Of a stretch of DNA of 51,199 nucleotides, positions 38,770 through 48,091 are shown piece by piece (position 1 is the stretch's first letter; every line of letters starts with the position of its first letter). The translations under genes and the position numbers were made by a program. The notes beneath the pieces are model-generated. The model had not been told where the DNA came from. It saw nothing but the letters and a program-made list of their open reading frames with translations, and searched no databases. Source of the stretch: an uncultured Bacteroidota bacterium (GTDB lineage Bacteria; Bacteroidota; Bacteroidia; Flavobacteriales; Flavobacteriaceae); the NCBI GenBank assembly GCA_902561795.1, contig CACERG010000013.1, positions 1 through 51,199 on the forward strand. Direction: 5' to 3'.

Positions 38770-41229
38770 ATGGCTCAATCTTTTTTTAGCAACTTGGACA
38801 ATTTGTCACTTCGTGATATTGAATCAGAAGCAGATCTAATACCTCTAATGACTACAGAGGATGAAGAAGCTTTAGAAAGTGAATCTTTACCTGAAATTGT
38901 TCCAATTTTACCTTTAAGAAATACGGTTTTGTTTCCTGGAGTTGTAATACCAATAACTGCTGGACGAGATAAATCTATAAAACTAATAAAGGATGCAAAT
39001 ACTACAAACAAAATCATTGGTGTGGTTGCACAACAAAACGAGGCTATAGAAAATCCAAACTTAGAAGATATTCATAAAATAGGAACTGTTGCTCAGATTT
39101 TAAGAGTTTTAAAAATGCCAGATGGTAATACAACGATTATAATACAAGGCAAGAAACGTTTTAAAATAAAAAGTATTATAGAAGAGAAGCCCTACATGAA
39201 AGCTTATATTGAGTCAATAAAGGAGAGTTTCTCGAAAAAAAATGATAAAAAATTTACTGCAACAATTGATTCAATTAAAGACTTAGCTTTACAAATTATT
39301 AACGAAAATCCGAATATTCCTTCCGAAGCTTCTTTTGCAATAAAAAATATACAAACCCCTTCATTCTTGATAAATTTTGTTGCATCCAATATGAATGTGA
39401 ATGTTACTGACAAGCAAAAAATACTTTCAGAATTAGATTTGTTTCAAAGAGCAACCATGTGCTTAAAATACATGAATCAGGAATATCAAAAGTTGGCTTT
39501 GAAAAATGACATTCAATCTCGGGTTCGTTCAGAGATAGATTCTCAGCAACGTGAATATTATTTGCATCAACAAATGAAAACTATCCAAGAGGAATTAGGT
39601 GGTGTTTCGTATGAGGAAGAAGTTGAGGAAATGAGAAATAAAGCCAAAAATAAAAAATGGAATATTGATGTAAAAAACCATTTTGATAAAGAATTAATTA
39701 AGATGCAGAGAATGAATCCTCAAGTGGCTGAATACTCAATTCAAAGAAATTATCTGGATTTATTTTTAGACCTTCCATGGAATGAATTTTCAGAAGACAA
39801 TTTTGATTTAAACCGTGCTGAAAAAATTCTTAATAGAGACCACTTTGGTTTAGATCAAGTCAAAAAAAGAGTTATAGAATATTTGGCTGTTCTAAAACTT
39901 AGAAATGATATGAAGTCACCTATTCTTTGTTTGTTTGGACCACCCGGTGTAGGTAAAACTTCCTTAGGGAAGTCAATTTCTGAAGCACTTGGCAGAAAAT
40001 ATGTTCGTATTTCACTTGGGGGCATGAGAGATGAAGCTGAAATTAGGGGACATAGAAAAACATATATAGGTGCTCTGCCAGGAAGAATTTTACAAAGTTT
40101 AAAAAAAGTAGGTACATCAAATCCAGTTTTTGTTTTAGATGAGATTGATAAAATATCTTCTAGTTTTCAGGGTGACCCTGCTTCGGCATTACTTGAGGTT
40201 CTAGATCCAGAACAAAATACGGACTTTTACGATAATTTTTTGGAAATGGGTTTTGATCTTTCAAAAGTTATGTTTATTGCTACTGCTAATAGCTTAGATC
40301 CAATCAGTAGTGCATTAAGAGATAGAATGGAAATGATTAATGTGAGTGGTTACACTATTGAAGAAAAAACTTCTATTGCTCAAAAATTCTTGCTACCTAA
40401 ACAACTCAAGGAGCATGGTATGGAAAAAAAACACTTAAAATTGAAAAGATCTGTTTTAGAAAAAATCACTGAAAGTTATACAAGAGAGTCTGGAGTAAGG
40501 GCATTAGAGAAACAAGTTGCTAAGGCTGTTCGTTTTGCCGCAAAGTCTCTCGCCATGAACCAAGATTACAATAACAATCCTGATATCCAAGACTTATTTA
40601 AAATTTTAGGACCTGTGAAAGTTCATAGAGATTTTTACGAAAATAATCATGTAGCAGGAGTTGTTACCGGCCTCGCTTGGACAGCTGTGGGCGGAGATAT
40701 ACTCTTCATTGAATCTGCTATATCCTTAGGTAAAGGTAATCTCACAATAACTGGTAACTTAGGTAAAATTATGAAGGAATCGGCTACAATAGCGATGGAA
40801 TATATCAAAGCTAATGCGGATGAATTGGGTATTTCAAAATTTAATTTTGACACTTATAATTACCATATTCATGTCCCAGAAGGTGCAACCCCAAAAGATG
40901 GTCCAAGTGCAGGAATCACAATGCTAACTTCCCTGGTTTCTTTACTCACTCAAAAACGGGTAAAAAAGAATTTAGCCATGACAGGTGAAATAACACTTAG
41001 AGGAAAAGTCCTTCCAGTTGGAGGAATAAAAGAAAAGATTCTTGCAGCTAAGAGATCTAAAATTAAAGAGATAATAATATGTGAGGAAAATAAAAAGGAC
41101 ATCGAAGAAATTCATAAGAGTTATTTGAAAGGACTTAAATTTCATTTTGTGAAAGAGATGAAAGAAGTAATTGAAATTTCAATAACTAGTCAAAAGGTGA
41201 GAGGAGCAAAAAATTTCACAGCAATTTAG
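38770..41229 (+). CDS. lon: ATP-dependent protease Lon
   Basis: Degrades misfolded and regulatory proteins in the cytoplasm. N-terminal LON substrate domain ([20 protein letters not shown]), long coiled-coil middle, AAA+ module with Walker A GPPGVGKT (390-397) and Walker B FVLDEIDK, and the C-terminal protease domain with the Ser713-Lys756 dyad (DGPSAG; GGIKEK), 43 residues apart exactly as in E. coli Lon. At 819 residues it is full length. A sigma-54-like element lies upstream, and cmk follows 15 bases later. Confidence 0.98.
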   Translation: MAQSFFSNLDNLSLRDIESEADLIPLMTTEDEEALESESLPEIVPILPLRNTVLFPGVVIPITAGRDKSIKLIKDANTTNKIIGVVAQQNEAIENPNLEDIHKIGTVAQILRVLKMPDGNTTIIIQGKKRFKIKSIIEEKPYMKAYIESIKESFSKKNDKKFTATIDSIKDLALQIINENPNIPSEASFAIKNIQTPSFLINFVASNMNVNVTDKQKILSELDLFQRATMCLKYMNQEYQKLALKNDIQSRVRSEIDSQQREYYLHQQMKTIQEELGGVSYEEEVEEMRNKAKNKKWNIDVKNHFDKELIKMQRMNPQVAEYSIQRNYLDLFLDLPWNEFSEDNFDLNRAEKILNRDHFGLDQVKKRVIEYLAVLKLRNDMKSPILCLFGPPGVGKTSLGKSISEALGRKYVRISLGGMRDEAEIRGHRKTYIGALPGRILQSLKKVGTSNPVFVLDEIDKISSSFQGDPASALLEVLDPEQNTDFYDNFLEMGFDLSKVMFIATANSLDPISSALRDRMEMINVSGYTIEEKTSIAQKFLLPKQLKEHGMEKKHLKLKRSVLEKITESYTRESGVRALEKQVAKAVRFAAKSLAMNQDYNNNPDIQDLFKILGPVKVHRDFYENNHVAGVVTGLAWTAVGGDILFIESAISLGKGNLTITGNLGKIMKESATIAMEYIKANADELGISKFNFDTYNYHIHVPEGATPKDGPSAGITMLTSLVSLLTQKRVKKNLAMTGEITLRGKVLPVGGIKEKILAAKRSKIKEIIICEENKKDIEEIHKSYLKGLKFHFVKEMKEVIEISITSQKVRGAKNFTAI

Positions 41230-41244
41230 TTGTAAATAAATTTT

Positions 41245-41925
41245 ATGGCAAATCCTAAAAAATTTATAATTACCCTTGATGGTCCTGCCTCCACAGGGAA
41301 AAGTTCCCTTGCTAAACGCTTGTCAAATAAATTGGGATATATTCATATTGACTCAGGTTCAATGTATCGAGCTGCTACGCTTTTTGCATTAAGATTAGAT
41401 CCCGAAAGAACATTAAGACCAAATATTTTTGTGAAAAATTTATCTGAAATAAAAATCGACTTTAAAAAAATTTATGAAGAACAAAAAATTTTTTTAAATA
41501 ATGAAGATGTTAGTGATGAAATTCGTAAGACTTACATAACAAATGAGGTGAGTAACGTGGCAAAAATACCAGAGTTGCGCACATTTTTGGTAAATAAACA
41601 GAAAGAATTCGGAAAAAATAAAGGAGTTATTATGGATGGAAGAGATATTGGTACTATTGTTTTTCCAAATGCAGAATGTAAGTTTTTTCTCAGTGCAAAA
41701 GTTGAAGTTAGAGCTAAAAGAAGATATTTAGAACAATTAAAACAGGGAATTAATCAGACATATAAAATGGTATTAGATAACATAATAATGAGAGATAGCT
41801 TAGACACGAAAAGAGTAAATAGCCCTCTCAAAAAAGCAGTTGATGCTATAGAAATTGATGTTAGTAATATGACATTGGACGATGTTTACGAAAAGTTATT
41901 GACCCATATAAAAAAAATCAAATAG
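41245..41925 (+). CDS. cmk: Cytidylate kinase
   Basis: Phosphorylates CMP and dCMP. P-loop DGPASTGKSS (12-21), HIDSGSMYRAATLFAL for the nucleotide base, MDGRDIGTIVFPNA, and the LID region RAKRRYLEQ followed by RDSLDTKRVNSPLKKA. The length of 226 residues is normal. It lies between lon and rpsA; cmk-rpsA is a very old neighbourhood seen in many phyla. Confidence 0.96.
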   Translation: MANPKKFIITLDGPASTGKSSLAKRLSNKLGYIHIDSGSMYRAATLFALRLDPERTLRPNIFVKNLSEIKIDFKKIYEEQKIFLNNEDVSDEIRKTYITNEVSNVAKIPELRTFLVNKQKEFGKNKGVIMDGRDIGTIVFPNAECKFFLSAKVEVRAKRRYLEQLKQGINQTYKMVLDNIIMRDSLDTKRVNSPLKKAVDAIEIDVSNMTLDDVYEKLLTHIKKIK

Positions 41926-41953
41926 TATTAAAATGAAAAAAATAAAATTATTA

Positions 41954-41984
41954 TTTGAAGTTCAAACCATTACTATTATATTTG
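41954..41984 (+). promoter_or_regulatory. Promoter for rpsA
   Basis: TTTG (41954-41957), exactly 19 bases, then TATATTTG (41977-41984): a full match to the Bacteroidota -33/-7 consensus. The start point should be near 41989. The -33 box is part of a palindrome, TTTGAA-G-TTCAAA (41954-41966), which could be an operator. Confidence 0.75.
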
Positions 41985-41988
41985 CAGG

Positions 41989-42091
41989 CTTTTAATTAGT
42001 TCGGAATACCGAAAGCAGTTAAAATCTTTAAAACCTCTTCTGCCTTGGTAATTTAAGGTTTCCCCAACGGTAGGATACAAAAAAAATAGAA
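41989..42091 (+). promoter_or_regulatory. rpsA 5' leader, possibly structured
   Basis: About 100 bases between the predicted start point and the rpsA ATG. It contains a perfect hairpin TTCGG-AATA-CCGAA (42000-42013), and further pairing AAACCT/AGGTTT (42031-42036 with 42056-42061). CCGAAAGCAG can instead pair with CTGCCTTGG, which would exclude the first hairpin. An S1 autoregulatory leader is an inference. Confidence 0.35.
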
Positions 42092-44143
42092 ATGGCTAAG
42101 AAATCCATTGAAGACAAGGCTGCTAAAAATACAACAGCAAAGTCAACTGCAGCAAAAAAAACAACTACTAAAGCAACATCTGTTAAGAAAACAACAACAA
42201 AATCAACTACAGCGAAAAAAACAACTACTAAGGCAGCATCTGCTAAGAAGACAACAGCAAAGTCAACTACAGCGAAAAAAACAACAACTAAAGTAGCATC
42301 TGCTAAAAAGACATCAGCCAAATTAACAATCTCAAAAACGAATACTGAGAGTGAATTAATCAAAAATGTAGAAAGTGATAAATCTTCAATATCTGGAACA
42401 GAAAAAAAATCTGAATTTTTGGATAATTTTAATTGGAAAAGTTATGCAGAAGGTATCGAGGTCATTGACAATAAACAACTTGATGAGTTTGAGAAATTAG
42501 TTAAAGATAATTTTGTTGACACATCTGATGAGGATGTTATAGAAGGTAAAGTGGTTTATATGACTGATAGGGAGGCAATTATAGATATTAATGCTAAATC
42601 AGAGGGTGTAATTTCTCTTAATGAATTTAGATATAATCCTGAATTAAAGGTTGGAGATAAAGTAGAGGTTATTGTCGACACACGTGAAGACCGAACAGGT
42701 CAATTGGTTCTTTCCCATAGAAAGGCTAGGGTAATCAAAGCTTGGGATAGAGTGAATAATGCTCATGACAATTCTGAAATTGTTAGTGGGTTTGTAAAAT
42801 GCAGAACTAAAGGGGGAATGATTGTAGATGTATTTGGTATTGAAGCCTTTTTACCTGGGTCTCAAATTGATGTCAAACCTATCAGAGATTATGATCAATA
42901 CGTGAATAAAACAATGGAATTTAAAGTGGTCAAAATTAATCACGAATTCAAAAATGTTGTAGTTTCTCATAAGGCGTTAATTGAAGCTGATATTGAAGAA
43001 CAAAAGAAAGAAATCATAGGTCAATTAGAAAAAGGCCAAGTACTCGAAGGAATAGTTAAAAATATAACATCATATGGTGTATTCATTGATCTTGGAGGTG
43101 TCGATGGATTAATCCATATCACAGACCTTTCGTGGAGTAGAATTAATCACCCGAGTGAAATTTTAGAGCTGGACCAAAAATTAAACGTAGTAATACTTGA
43201 TTTTGACGATAATAAATCTCGGATCCAACTAGGACTTAAACAATTAAGCGACCACCCATGGGATAAACTTTCAAAAGATCTAAAAGAGGGAGATAAAGTT
43301 AAAGGGAAAGTTGTAATAATTGCAGATTATGGTGCTTTCATCGAAATTGAAGAAGGAGTTGAAGGTCTTGTGCATGTTTCTGAAATGTCCTGGTCTACTC
43401 ATTTGCGCTCTGCACAAGATTTTGTTAAAGTGGGAGATGAAGTCGACGCTGTTATTTTATCACTTGACAGGGAATCACGAAAAATGTCCTTAGGGATAAA
43501 GCAGATTTCACCAGATCCATGGACAGACATCACATCAAAATATCCTCTAGGATCTAAACATACAGGATTAGTTAGAAACTTTACCAATTTTGGAGTTTTC
43601 ATTGAACTTGAAGAAGGAATTGATGGTTTGGTATACATTTCAGATTTATCTTGGACTAAAAAAGTAAAACATCCATCAGAAGTTTTAACATTGGGAGAAA
43701 AAATTGATGTTATTGTTCTTGAATTAGATGTAGATGGGCGTAAACTAAGTTTAGGCCACAAACATACTAAAGAAAATCCATGGGATAAGTATGAGAAAGA
43801 TTTTGCCTTAAACACAACACATGAAGCTGAGATTTTTGAAGTTTTAGACAAAGGAGCTACTATCCAATTTAACGAAGATATCACTGCTTTTATACCTCTT
43901 AGGCATATGGAGAAAGAGGACGGATCCAAACTCAAAAAAGGTGAAAAAGTAATACTCAAAATTATAGAATTTAATAAAGATTTTAAAAGAGTTGTCGTAT
44001 CACATACTGCAACTTTTAAGGATCAAGAATTAAAAAATACTAAAAAATCTGCAGCTAAACTTGCTTCAACAAATTCTGAAATAACAACTCTAGGGGATTT
44101 AGATGCTTTGGCAAATCTGAAAGATAAAATGGATGACAAATAA
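42092..44143 (+). CDS. rpsA: 30S ribosomal protein S1 with a Lys/Thr/Ala-rich N-terminal repeat
   Basis: Binds mRNA on the 30S subunit, important where Shine-Dalgarno sequences are weak, as here. Six S1 (OB-fold) domains follow from about residue 150: EGKVVYMTDREAII, SGFVKCRTKGGMIVDVFG, EGIVKNITSYGVFIDLGGVDGLIH, KGKVVIIADYGAFIEIEEGVEGLVH, TGLVRNFTNFGVFIELEEGIDGLVY and EAEIFEVLDKGATIQF. The first 82 residues are unusual: three and a half copies of a 20-residue unit made almost only of Lys, Thr, Ala and Ser, like a histone H1 tail. The total of 683 residues is longer than a plain six-domain S1. A consensus promoter and a hairpin terminator flank it. Confidence 0.96.
   Translation: MAKKSIEDKAAKNTTAKSTAAKKTTTKATSVKKTTTKSTTAKKTTTKAASAKKTTAKSTTAKKTTTKVASAKKTSAKLTISKTNTESELIKNVESDKSSISGTEKKSEFLDNFNWKSYAEGIEVIDNKQLDEFEKLVKDNFVDTSDEDVIEGKVVYMTDREAIIDINAKSEGVISLNEFRYNPELKVGDKVEVIVDTREDRTGQLVLSHRKARVIKAWDRVNNAHDNSEIVSGFVKCRTKGGMIVDVFGIEAFLPGSQIDVKPIRDYDQYVNKTMEFKVVKINHEFKNVVVSHKALIEADIEEQKKEIIGQLEKGQVLEGIVKNITSYGVFIDLGGVDGLIHITDLSWSRINHPSEILELDQKLNVVILDFDDNKSRIQLGLKQLSDHPWDKLSKDLKEGDKVKGKVVIIADYGAFIEIEEGVEGLVHVSEMSWSTHLRSAQDFVKVGDEVDAVILSLDRESRKMSLGIKQISPDPWTDITSKYPLGSKHTGLVRNFTNFGVFIELEEGIDGLVYISDLSWTKKVKHPSEVLTLGEKIDVIVLELDVDGRKLSLGHKHTKENPWDKYEKDFALNTTHEAEIFEVLDKGATIQFNEDITAFIPLRHMEKEDGSKLKKGEKVILKIIEFNKDFKRVVVSHTATFKDQELKNTKKSAAKLASTNSEITTLGDLDALANLKDKMDDK
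42122..42322 (+). repeat. 60-base tandem repeat inside the 5' end of rpsA
   Basis: Three full 60-base units (42122-42181, 42182-42241, 42242-42301) and part of a fourth encode residues 11-77 of S1. Each 20-residue unit is two similar halves, for example AKKTTAKSTT and AKKTTTKVAS. Units two and three differ at only a handful of bases. Confidence 0.9.
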
Positions 44144-44170
44144 AAATATATACTTATTAATTTTATTGAT

Positions 44171-44199
44171 AAAAACCCTTACTTAGAAGGGTTTTTTTT
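44171..44199 (+). terminator. Rho-independent terminator after rpsA
   Basis: AAAAACCCTT (44171-44180), six-base loop ACTTAG, AAGGGTTTTT and further T: a 10-bp stem running straight into a run of eight T, 28 bases after the rpsA stop. No PyrR binding-loop sequence is visible around it, so I read it as the rpsA terminator and not a pyr attenuator. Confidence 0.85.
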
Positions 44200-44236
44200 A
44201 ATTTAAGAAAACAATATTTTTACTAAATAAAATTGA

Positions 44237-44779
44237 ATGACTTCCAAAATACTAATCAGTGAAAAAAAATTAGAAATTATTCTAAATAGACTATGTCATC
44301 AATTAAAGGAAAATCACGGTGATTTTTCTAGTACCATACTAGTTGGTCTTCAACCAAGGGGTACTTTATTATTAGATCGTCTATCAAAAATACTCAACAG
44401 ACAGGGTTTTACAAATTTAAAATTAGGAAAGCTAGACACAACTTTTTTTCGGGATGATTATAGAAGAAGTGAGACACCACTAAGTGCTAATAAAACGGAA
44501 ATGAACGAAACAGTTGAAGGCATGAATGTTGTTTTCATTGATGATGTTCTTTTTACTGGGAGAAGTATTAGATCAGCACTAACAGCAATTGACACTTATG
44601 GAAGACCAAATTCAATTGAATTATTAGTCCTTATTGATAGGCGTTTTAGTCGTCACTTACCTATTCAACCCGATTATTTGGGTGTTCAGATTGATGCTTT
44701 ACAGGGTGATAGGGTTAGAGTAGTCTGGTCAAATAAGCCAGATCAAAATATTGTTTATCTTGAAAAGAGTAATGAATGA
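44237..44779 (+). CDS. pyrR: PyrR-type phosphoribosyltransferase
   Basis: A 180-residue type I phosphoribosyltransferase. The PRPP-binding loop VVFIDDVLFTGRS (98-110), VGLQPRGTLLLDRL and LIDRRFSRHLPIQPDYLG match PyrR, which has uracil phosphoribosyltransferase activity and, in Gram-positive bacteria, controls pyr attenuation. It precedes pyrB with an ATGA overlap, the usual arrangement, though no attenuator is visible here, so a regulatory role in this organism is not shown. Confidence 0.94.
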   Translation: MTSKILISEKKLEIILNRLCHQLKENHGDFSSTILVGLQPRGTLLLDRLSKILNRQGFTNLKLGKLDTTFFRDDYRRSETPLSANKTEMNETVEGMNVVFIDDVLFTGRSIRSALTAIDTYGRPNSIELLVLIDRRFSRHLPIQPDYLGVQIDALQGDRVRVVWSNKPDQNIVYLEKSNE

Positions 44780-45717
44780 AAAAGTTAAGCGTCTCTCATC
44801 TATTAGGAATAAAATATTTAAACACTGAGGACTTTAATCTAATATTTGAAACAGCTTCACAATTTAAAGAAGTTATTAATCGTCCCATAAAGAAAGTTCC
44901 AAGTCTTAGGGACATTACTATTGCAAATTTATTTTTTGAAAATAGCACTAGAACAAAACTATCTTTTGAGCTTGCCGAAAAAAGGCTTTCTGCCGATATA
45001 ATTAATTTTTCTGCAAGCCAATCTTCAGTTTCTAAAGGAGAGACTTTATCAGATACAGTAAAAAACATATTAGCAATGAAAGTTGATATGATCATCTTGA
45101 GACACCCTAATCCAGGTGCAGCACATTTTTTATCAAAAAATTTAAATTCGTGTATTATAAATGCGGGAGATGGTACTCATGAGCATCCAACTCAGGCTTT
45201 ACTTGATGTATATTCTCTTATTGAAAAATTTGGCAATTTAAAAGGAAAACGTATTGCAATTGTAGGTGATATTAAGCATTCTCGAGTGGCTCTATCAAAT
45301 ATTTATGCTTTGAAAATGATGGGTGCAGAAGTGAAACTTTGTGGTCCTAAATCATTGATCCCTAAATATATTGAATGTTTAGGGGTTACATCATCTTCAG
45401 ATTTCAATCAAGTTTTAAATTGGTGTGATGCTGCAAATATACTTCGAATTCAGAATGAAAGAATGGGAACTGTCTACTTTCCTTCTAATAGAGAATACAG
45501 TCAAAATTTTGGATTGAATTTGGATCGATTAAAACAATTAAAAAAGAAAATTATTATTCTACATCCTGGACCAATTAACAGAGGTGTCGAAATATCAAGT
45601 GATGTAGCCGATTCCAATCAATCAATTATTTTAGATCAGGTTCAAAATGGTGTAGCTATTCGTATGGCTATAATCTATCTTTTGGGTTCTAAATTGAATA
45701 TAAAAAACAATGTTTAA
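44776..45717 (+). CDS. pyrB: Aspartate carbamoyltransferase catalytic subunit
   Basis: Makes carbamoyl aspartate in pyrimidine synthesis. Carbamoyl phosphate motif STRT at 57-60 (FFENSTRTKLSFE), SSVSKGETLSDTVKN, RHPNPGAAHFLS, and HPTQALLDVYSL; HPGPINRGVE near the end is also conserved. The length of 313 residues fits the PyrB branch without a PyrI subunit. It is coupled to pyrR at the start and overlaps the next small gene by eight bases. Confidence 0.96.
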   Translation: MKKLSVSHLLGIKYLNTEDFNLIFETASQFKEVINRPIKKVPSLRDITIANLFFENSTRTKLSFELAEKRLSADIINFSASQSSVSKGETLSDTVKNILAMKVDMIILRHPNPGAAHFLSKNLNSCIINAGDGTHEHPTQALLDVYSLIEKFGNLKGKRIAIVGDIKHSRVALSNIYALKMMGAEVKLCGPKSLIPKYIECLGVTSSSDFNQVLNWCDAANILRIQNERMGTVYFPSNREYSQNFGLNLDRLKQLKKKIIILHPGPINRGVEISSDVADSNQSIILDQVQNGVAIRMAIIYLLGSKLNIKNNV

Positions 45718-46018
45718 AAAACAGAACAAAGAAATAAATTACGTAGACTTTAGTAGTTTTAATAATCAACAGAACAAACTGTTAGAAGAATTAATAATTT
45801 CCAAATTAGATCTTATAATTGATTGTTCGAAAATTATCCCAAAAGAATCATTTCTTATTAAATTGGCTGCACACCAAAAAAATATAACTAAATGTTTTGT
45901 TGTTATAATTTCATCCAGCAAACAGAACAAGTTCATCAACAATTTCAATTTTGTACCAACAAAAAAAGAAGCATTTGATTTTGTTTACTTTGAGCAGATA
46001 CAACGTGACTTAGGCTAA
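45710..46018 (+). CDS. Small STAS-like protein between pyrB and rnz
   Basis: A 102-residue soluble protein with alternating strand/helix order (LDLIIDCSKII, KCFVVIIS) and the ending FVPTKKEAFDFVYFEQIQRDLG. It looks like the small STAS-like protein found before ribonuclease Z in flavobacteria, which databases often mislabel as ribonuclease Z itself; it has no metallo-hydrolase motif. Function unknown. It overlaps pyrB by eight bases and ends five bases before rnz, so it may be translated with both. Confidence 0.7.
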   Translation: MFKKQNKEINYVDFSSFNNQQNKLLEELIISKLDLIIDCSKIIPKESFLIKLAAHQKNITKCFVVIISSSKQNKFINNFNFVPTKKEAFDFVYFEQIQRDLG

Positions 46019-46023
46019 ATATT

Positions 46024-46929
46024 ATGCAATTAACTATTTTAGGTTGTCATTCCGCAACACCTAGAGAGAATTATCACACTAGTTCTCAACTATTAAAAAT
46101 TAATGAAAATCTTTTTCTTATCGATTGTGGTGAAGGAACACAAATTCAATTACGCAAGGCAAAAGTCAAATTTTCTAAAATAAAGCATATTTTTATTTCC
46201 CATTTACACGGAGATCATTTTTATGGCTTAATTGGTCTGATAAGTACTTTCAGATTACTTGGTAGAGAGGATGAGCTAAACATCTATGGCCCTAGAGGTA
46301 TTAAAGAAATTATTACCCTTCAACTCAAATTAGCTAAATCATGGACTGAATATCCTCTTTTTTTCCACGAATTAGTGTCATCAAAAAGTGAAATTATATA
46401 CAAAGATGATTTTTTGACTGTAAAAACAATTCCTCTCGACCATCGAGTTTATACAAACGGTTTTCTTTTCACAACTAGCTCAAATAAACGAAAAGTTAAT
46501 TCAAATGCAATTAAAGGAATCAAATTAGAGCATTATCATTATCGTCAAATCCAAGAGGGCAAATCAATAAAACTAAATGATGGTAAAGTCCTAAATAATG
46601 AGGATATTTCCTTAAAACCTGATCCTCCAAAAAAATATGCTTATTGTAGTGATACTGCGTTTAATCCCAATTTGGTCCAATTAATTAAGGGTGTAGACTT
46701 GCTTTATCATGAATCAACTTTTCTTGAAAAACACTCTGAACTTGCAAAAACCACAAAACATAGTACTGCACTTCAAGCAGCAAAAATTGCAAAGGATGCT
46801 TGTGTAAAAAAACTTATGCTTGGACATTATTCAAATCGTTATAGTGACAAAGAGGGCTTTTATCACGAGGCGACTAAAATTTTTAAATCCGTAATTTTAT
46901 CTGAAGATCTTAAAAGTTTTTCAATTTAG
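46024..46929 (+). CDS. rnz: Ribonuclease Z
   Basis: Cuts the 3' trailer from tRNA precursors. Metallo-beta-lactamase fold with the zinc motif His60-Leu-His62-Gly-Asp64-His65 (ISHLHGDHFYG), DCGEGTQIQLRKAKVKFSKI before it, YCSDTAFNPNL, and LLYHESTF plus LMLGHYSNRY near the end. The length of 301 residues is the normal short form. Confidence 0.97.
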   Translation: MQLTILGCHSATPRENYHTSSQLLKINENLFLIDCGEGTQIQLRKAKVKFSKIKHIFISHLHGDHFYGLIGLISTFRLLGREDELNIYGPRGIKEIITLQLKLAKSWTEYPLFFHELVSSKSEIIYKDDFLTVKTIPLDHRVYTNGFLFTTSSNKRKVNSNAIKGIKLEHYHYRQIQEGKSIKLNDGKVLNNEDISLKPDPPKKYAYCSDTAFNPNLVQLIKGVDLLYHESTFLEKHSELAKTTKHSTALQAAKIAKDACVKKLMLGHYSNRYSDKEGFYHEATKIFKSVILSEDLKSFSI

Positions 46930-46955
46930 TTAAATGGATTGTAAATTGCGCTTAA

Positions 46956-47603
46956 ATGGAAAATAAGGATATAGGTTACTTAAGGAAATCATATGATAAA
47001 AGTAAATTAAATCTTGCAGATATTAATTTTCAACCTATGGAGTTTTTTAAGTTATGGTTTGATGATGCACTTAATAATAATAATATTGAAGAAGCAAACG
47101 CTATGACATTAACAACCCTTGGTCTAGATGATTATCCAAAAGGAAGAGTGGTTTTACTTAAGTCCTTTACAAAAGAAGGGTTTATTTTTTATACTAATTA
47201 TAAAAGTGAAAAGGGAGTATCAATTGCTTACCATTCAAAAGTTGGATTATCTTTTTTTTGGCCTGCGTTGGAGAGACAAGTCATAATCAAAGGTGAAATA
47301 GATAAAATTTCTCCTGTAGATTCTGATAATTATTTTTCATCCCGTCCTAGGGGAAGTCAAATTAGTGCTTTAGCATCAGAGCAAAGTAAAGTAATAAAGA
47401 GTAGAGAAATTCTTGAGAAAAAAATGGACATGATGAGAAAAAAATATGCTAGAAAGGATATTAAGAGACCTGCTAACTGGGGAGGATATGTTGTTAGGCC
47501 AAAATCTATTGAGTTTTGGCAAGGAAGACCTAACAGATTACATGACAGGGTATTGTGTACTTTGATTAAGAATTCTTGGGATATTAAAAGACTAGCTCCG
47601 TAA
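46956..47603 (+). CDS. pdxH: Pyridoxine/pyridoxamine 5'-phosphate oxidase
   Basis: FMN enzyme that makes pyridoxal 5'-phosphate. A 215-residue split-barrel protein with NAMTLTTLGLDDYPKGRVVLLK, FIFYTNYKSEKGVSI, WPALERQVIIKGEIDKI, SRPRGSQISALASEQS and the conserved end EFWQGRPNRLHDR ... IKRLAP. It lies between rnz and sixA in one long plus-strand run. Confidence 0.96.
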   Translation: MENKDIGYLRKSYDKSKLNLADINFQPMEFFKLWFDDALNNNNIEEANAMTLTTLGLDDYPKGRVVLLKSFTKEGFIFYTNYKSEKGVSIAYHSKVGLSFFWPALERQVIIKGEIDKISPVDSDNYFSSRPRGSQISALASEQSKVIKSREILEKKMDMMRKKYARKDIKRPANWGGYVVRPKSIEFWQGRPNRLHDRVLCTLIKNSWDIKRLAP

Positions 47604-47604
47604 G

Positions 47605-48090
47605 ATGAAGAAGTTAATTTTACTTCGTCACGCTAAATCCTCATGGGATTTGAATGTTTCTGATAAAGAAAGGCCATTAACTGAAAAGGGAATTAATCGT
47701 ATTAAAATGATTTCTGCTGGTAGTTCAAATATTTTATCATCAGCAGATTTAATTTTCTCGAGCCCAGCTAATCGTGCCACACATACTGCTTGTATTATGA
47801 TAAGCACTTTAGGGTTGAGTTTCGATAAAATTGTCTTAAAAAAAGAGCTTTACACTTTTGAATTGTCCAAATTACTAGATTTTATATTTAATATTTCCGA
47901 GGATTATAACTCAGTAATTTGTGTAGGCCATAACCCAGCATTTACAGAAGCTATATCATATTTATCAGAAATTGATTTTTTACATTTACCAACCTCTGCG
48001 TGGGCTCAACTAATATTTTCTCAAACAAAATGGAAAAACATCTCAAATGGGAAATTAAAACTTGGAATGCCAAAAGAAATTTTAAGATAA
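47605..48090 (+). CDS. sixA: SixA-type histidine phosphatase
   Basis: A 161-residue member of the histidine phosphatase superfamily: LLRHAKSSWD with the catalytic His9, SSPANRATHTA carrying the second Arg, and VGHNPAFTEAISYL with the second His. The short form resembles SixA, a phosphohistidine phosphatase, but the substrate here is not known. It ends one base before the ppk1 ATG, which makes a link to polyphosphate or phospho-relay control worth testing. Confidence 0.87.
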   Translation: MKKLILLRHAKSSWDLNVSDKERPLTEKGINRIKMISAGSSNILSSADLIFSSPANRATHTACIMISTLGLSFDKIVLKKELYTFELSKLLDFIFNISEDYNSVICVGHNPAFTEAISYLSEIDFLHLPTSAWAQLIFSQTKWKNISNGKLKLGMPKEILR

Positions 48091-48091
48091 T

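Noticed and set aside
42108-42296. Plus-strand open frame rich in Gln and Lys inside rpsA
   Set aside because: Alternate frame of the same tandem repeat; no start signal and fully inside rpsA.
42028-42363. Minus-strand open frame of 111 residues opposite the start of rpsA, with a hydrophobic repeat
   Set aside because: It is the antisense of the Lys/Thr/Ala repeat in rpsA; its repeat is a by-product of the 60-base unit, and it overlaps the rpsA leader and start.
43399-43959. Minus-strand open frame of 186 residues within rpsA
   Set aside because: Shadow of a conserved coding region; the plus-strand S1 domains are clear and leave no room for a second gene.
44171-44236. PyrR-controlled attenuator before pyrR
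   Set aside because: The hairpin is a plain terminator 28 bases after rpsA; no anti-terminator or PyrR binding-loop sequence is visible.
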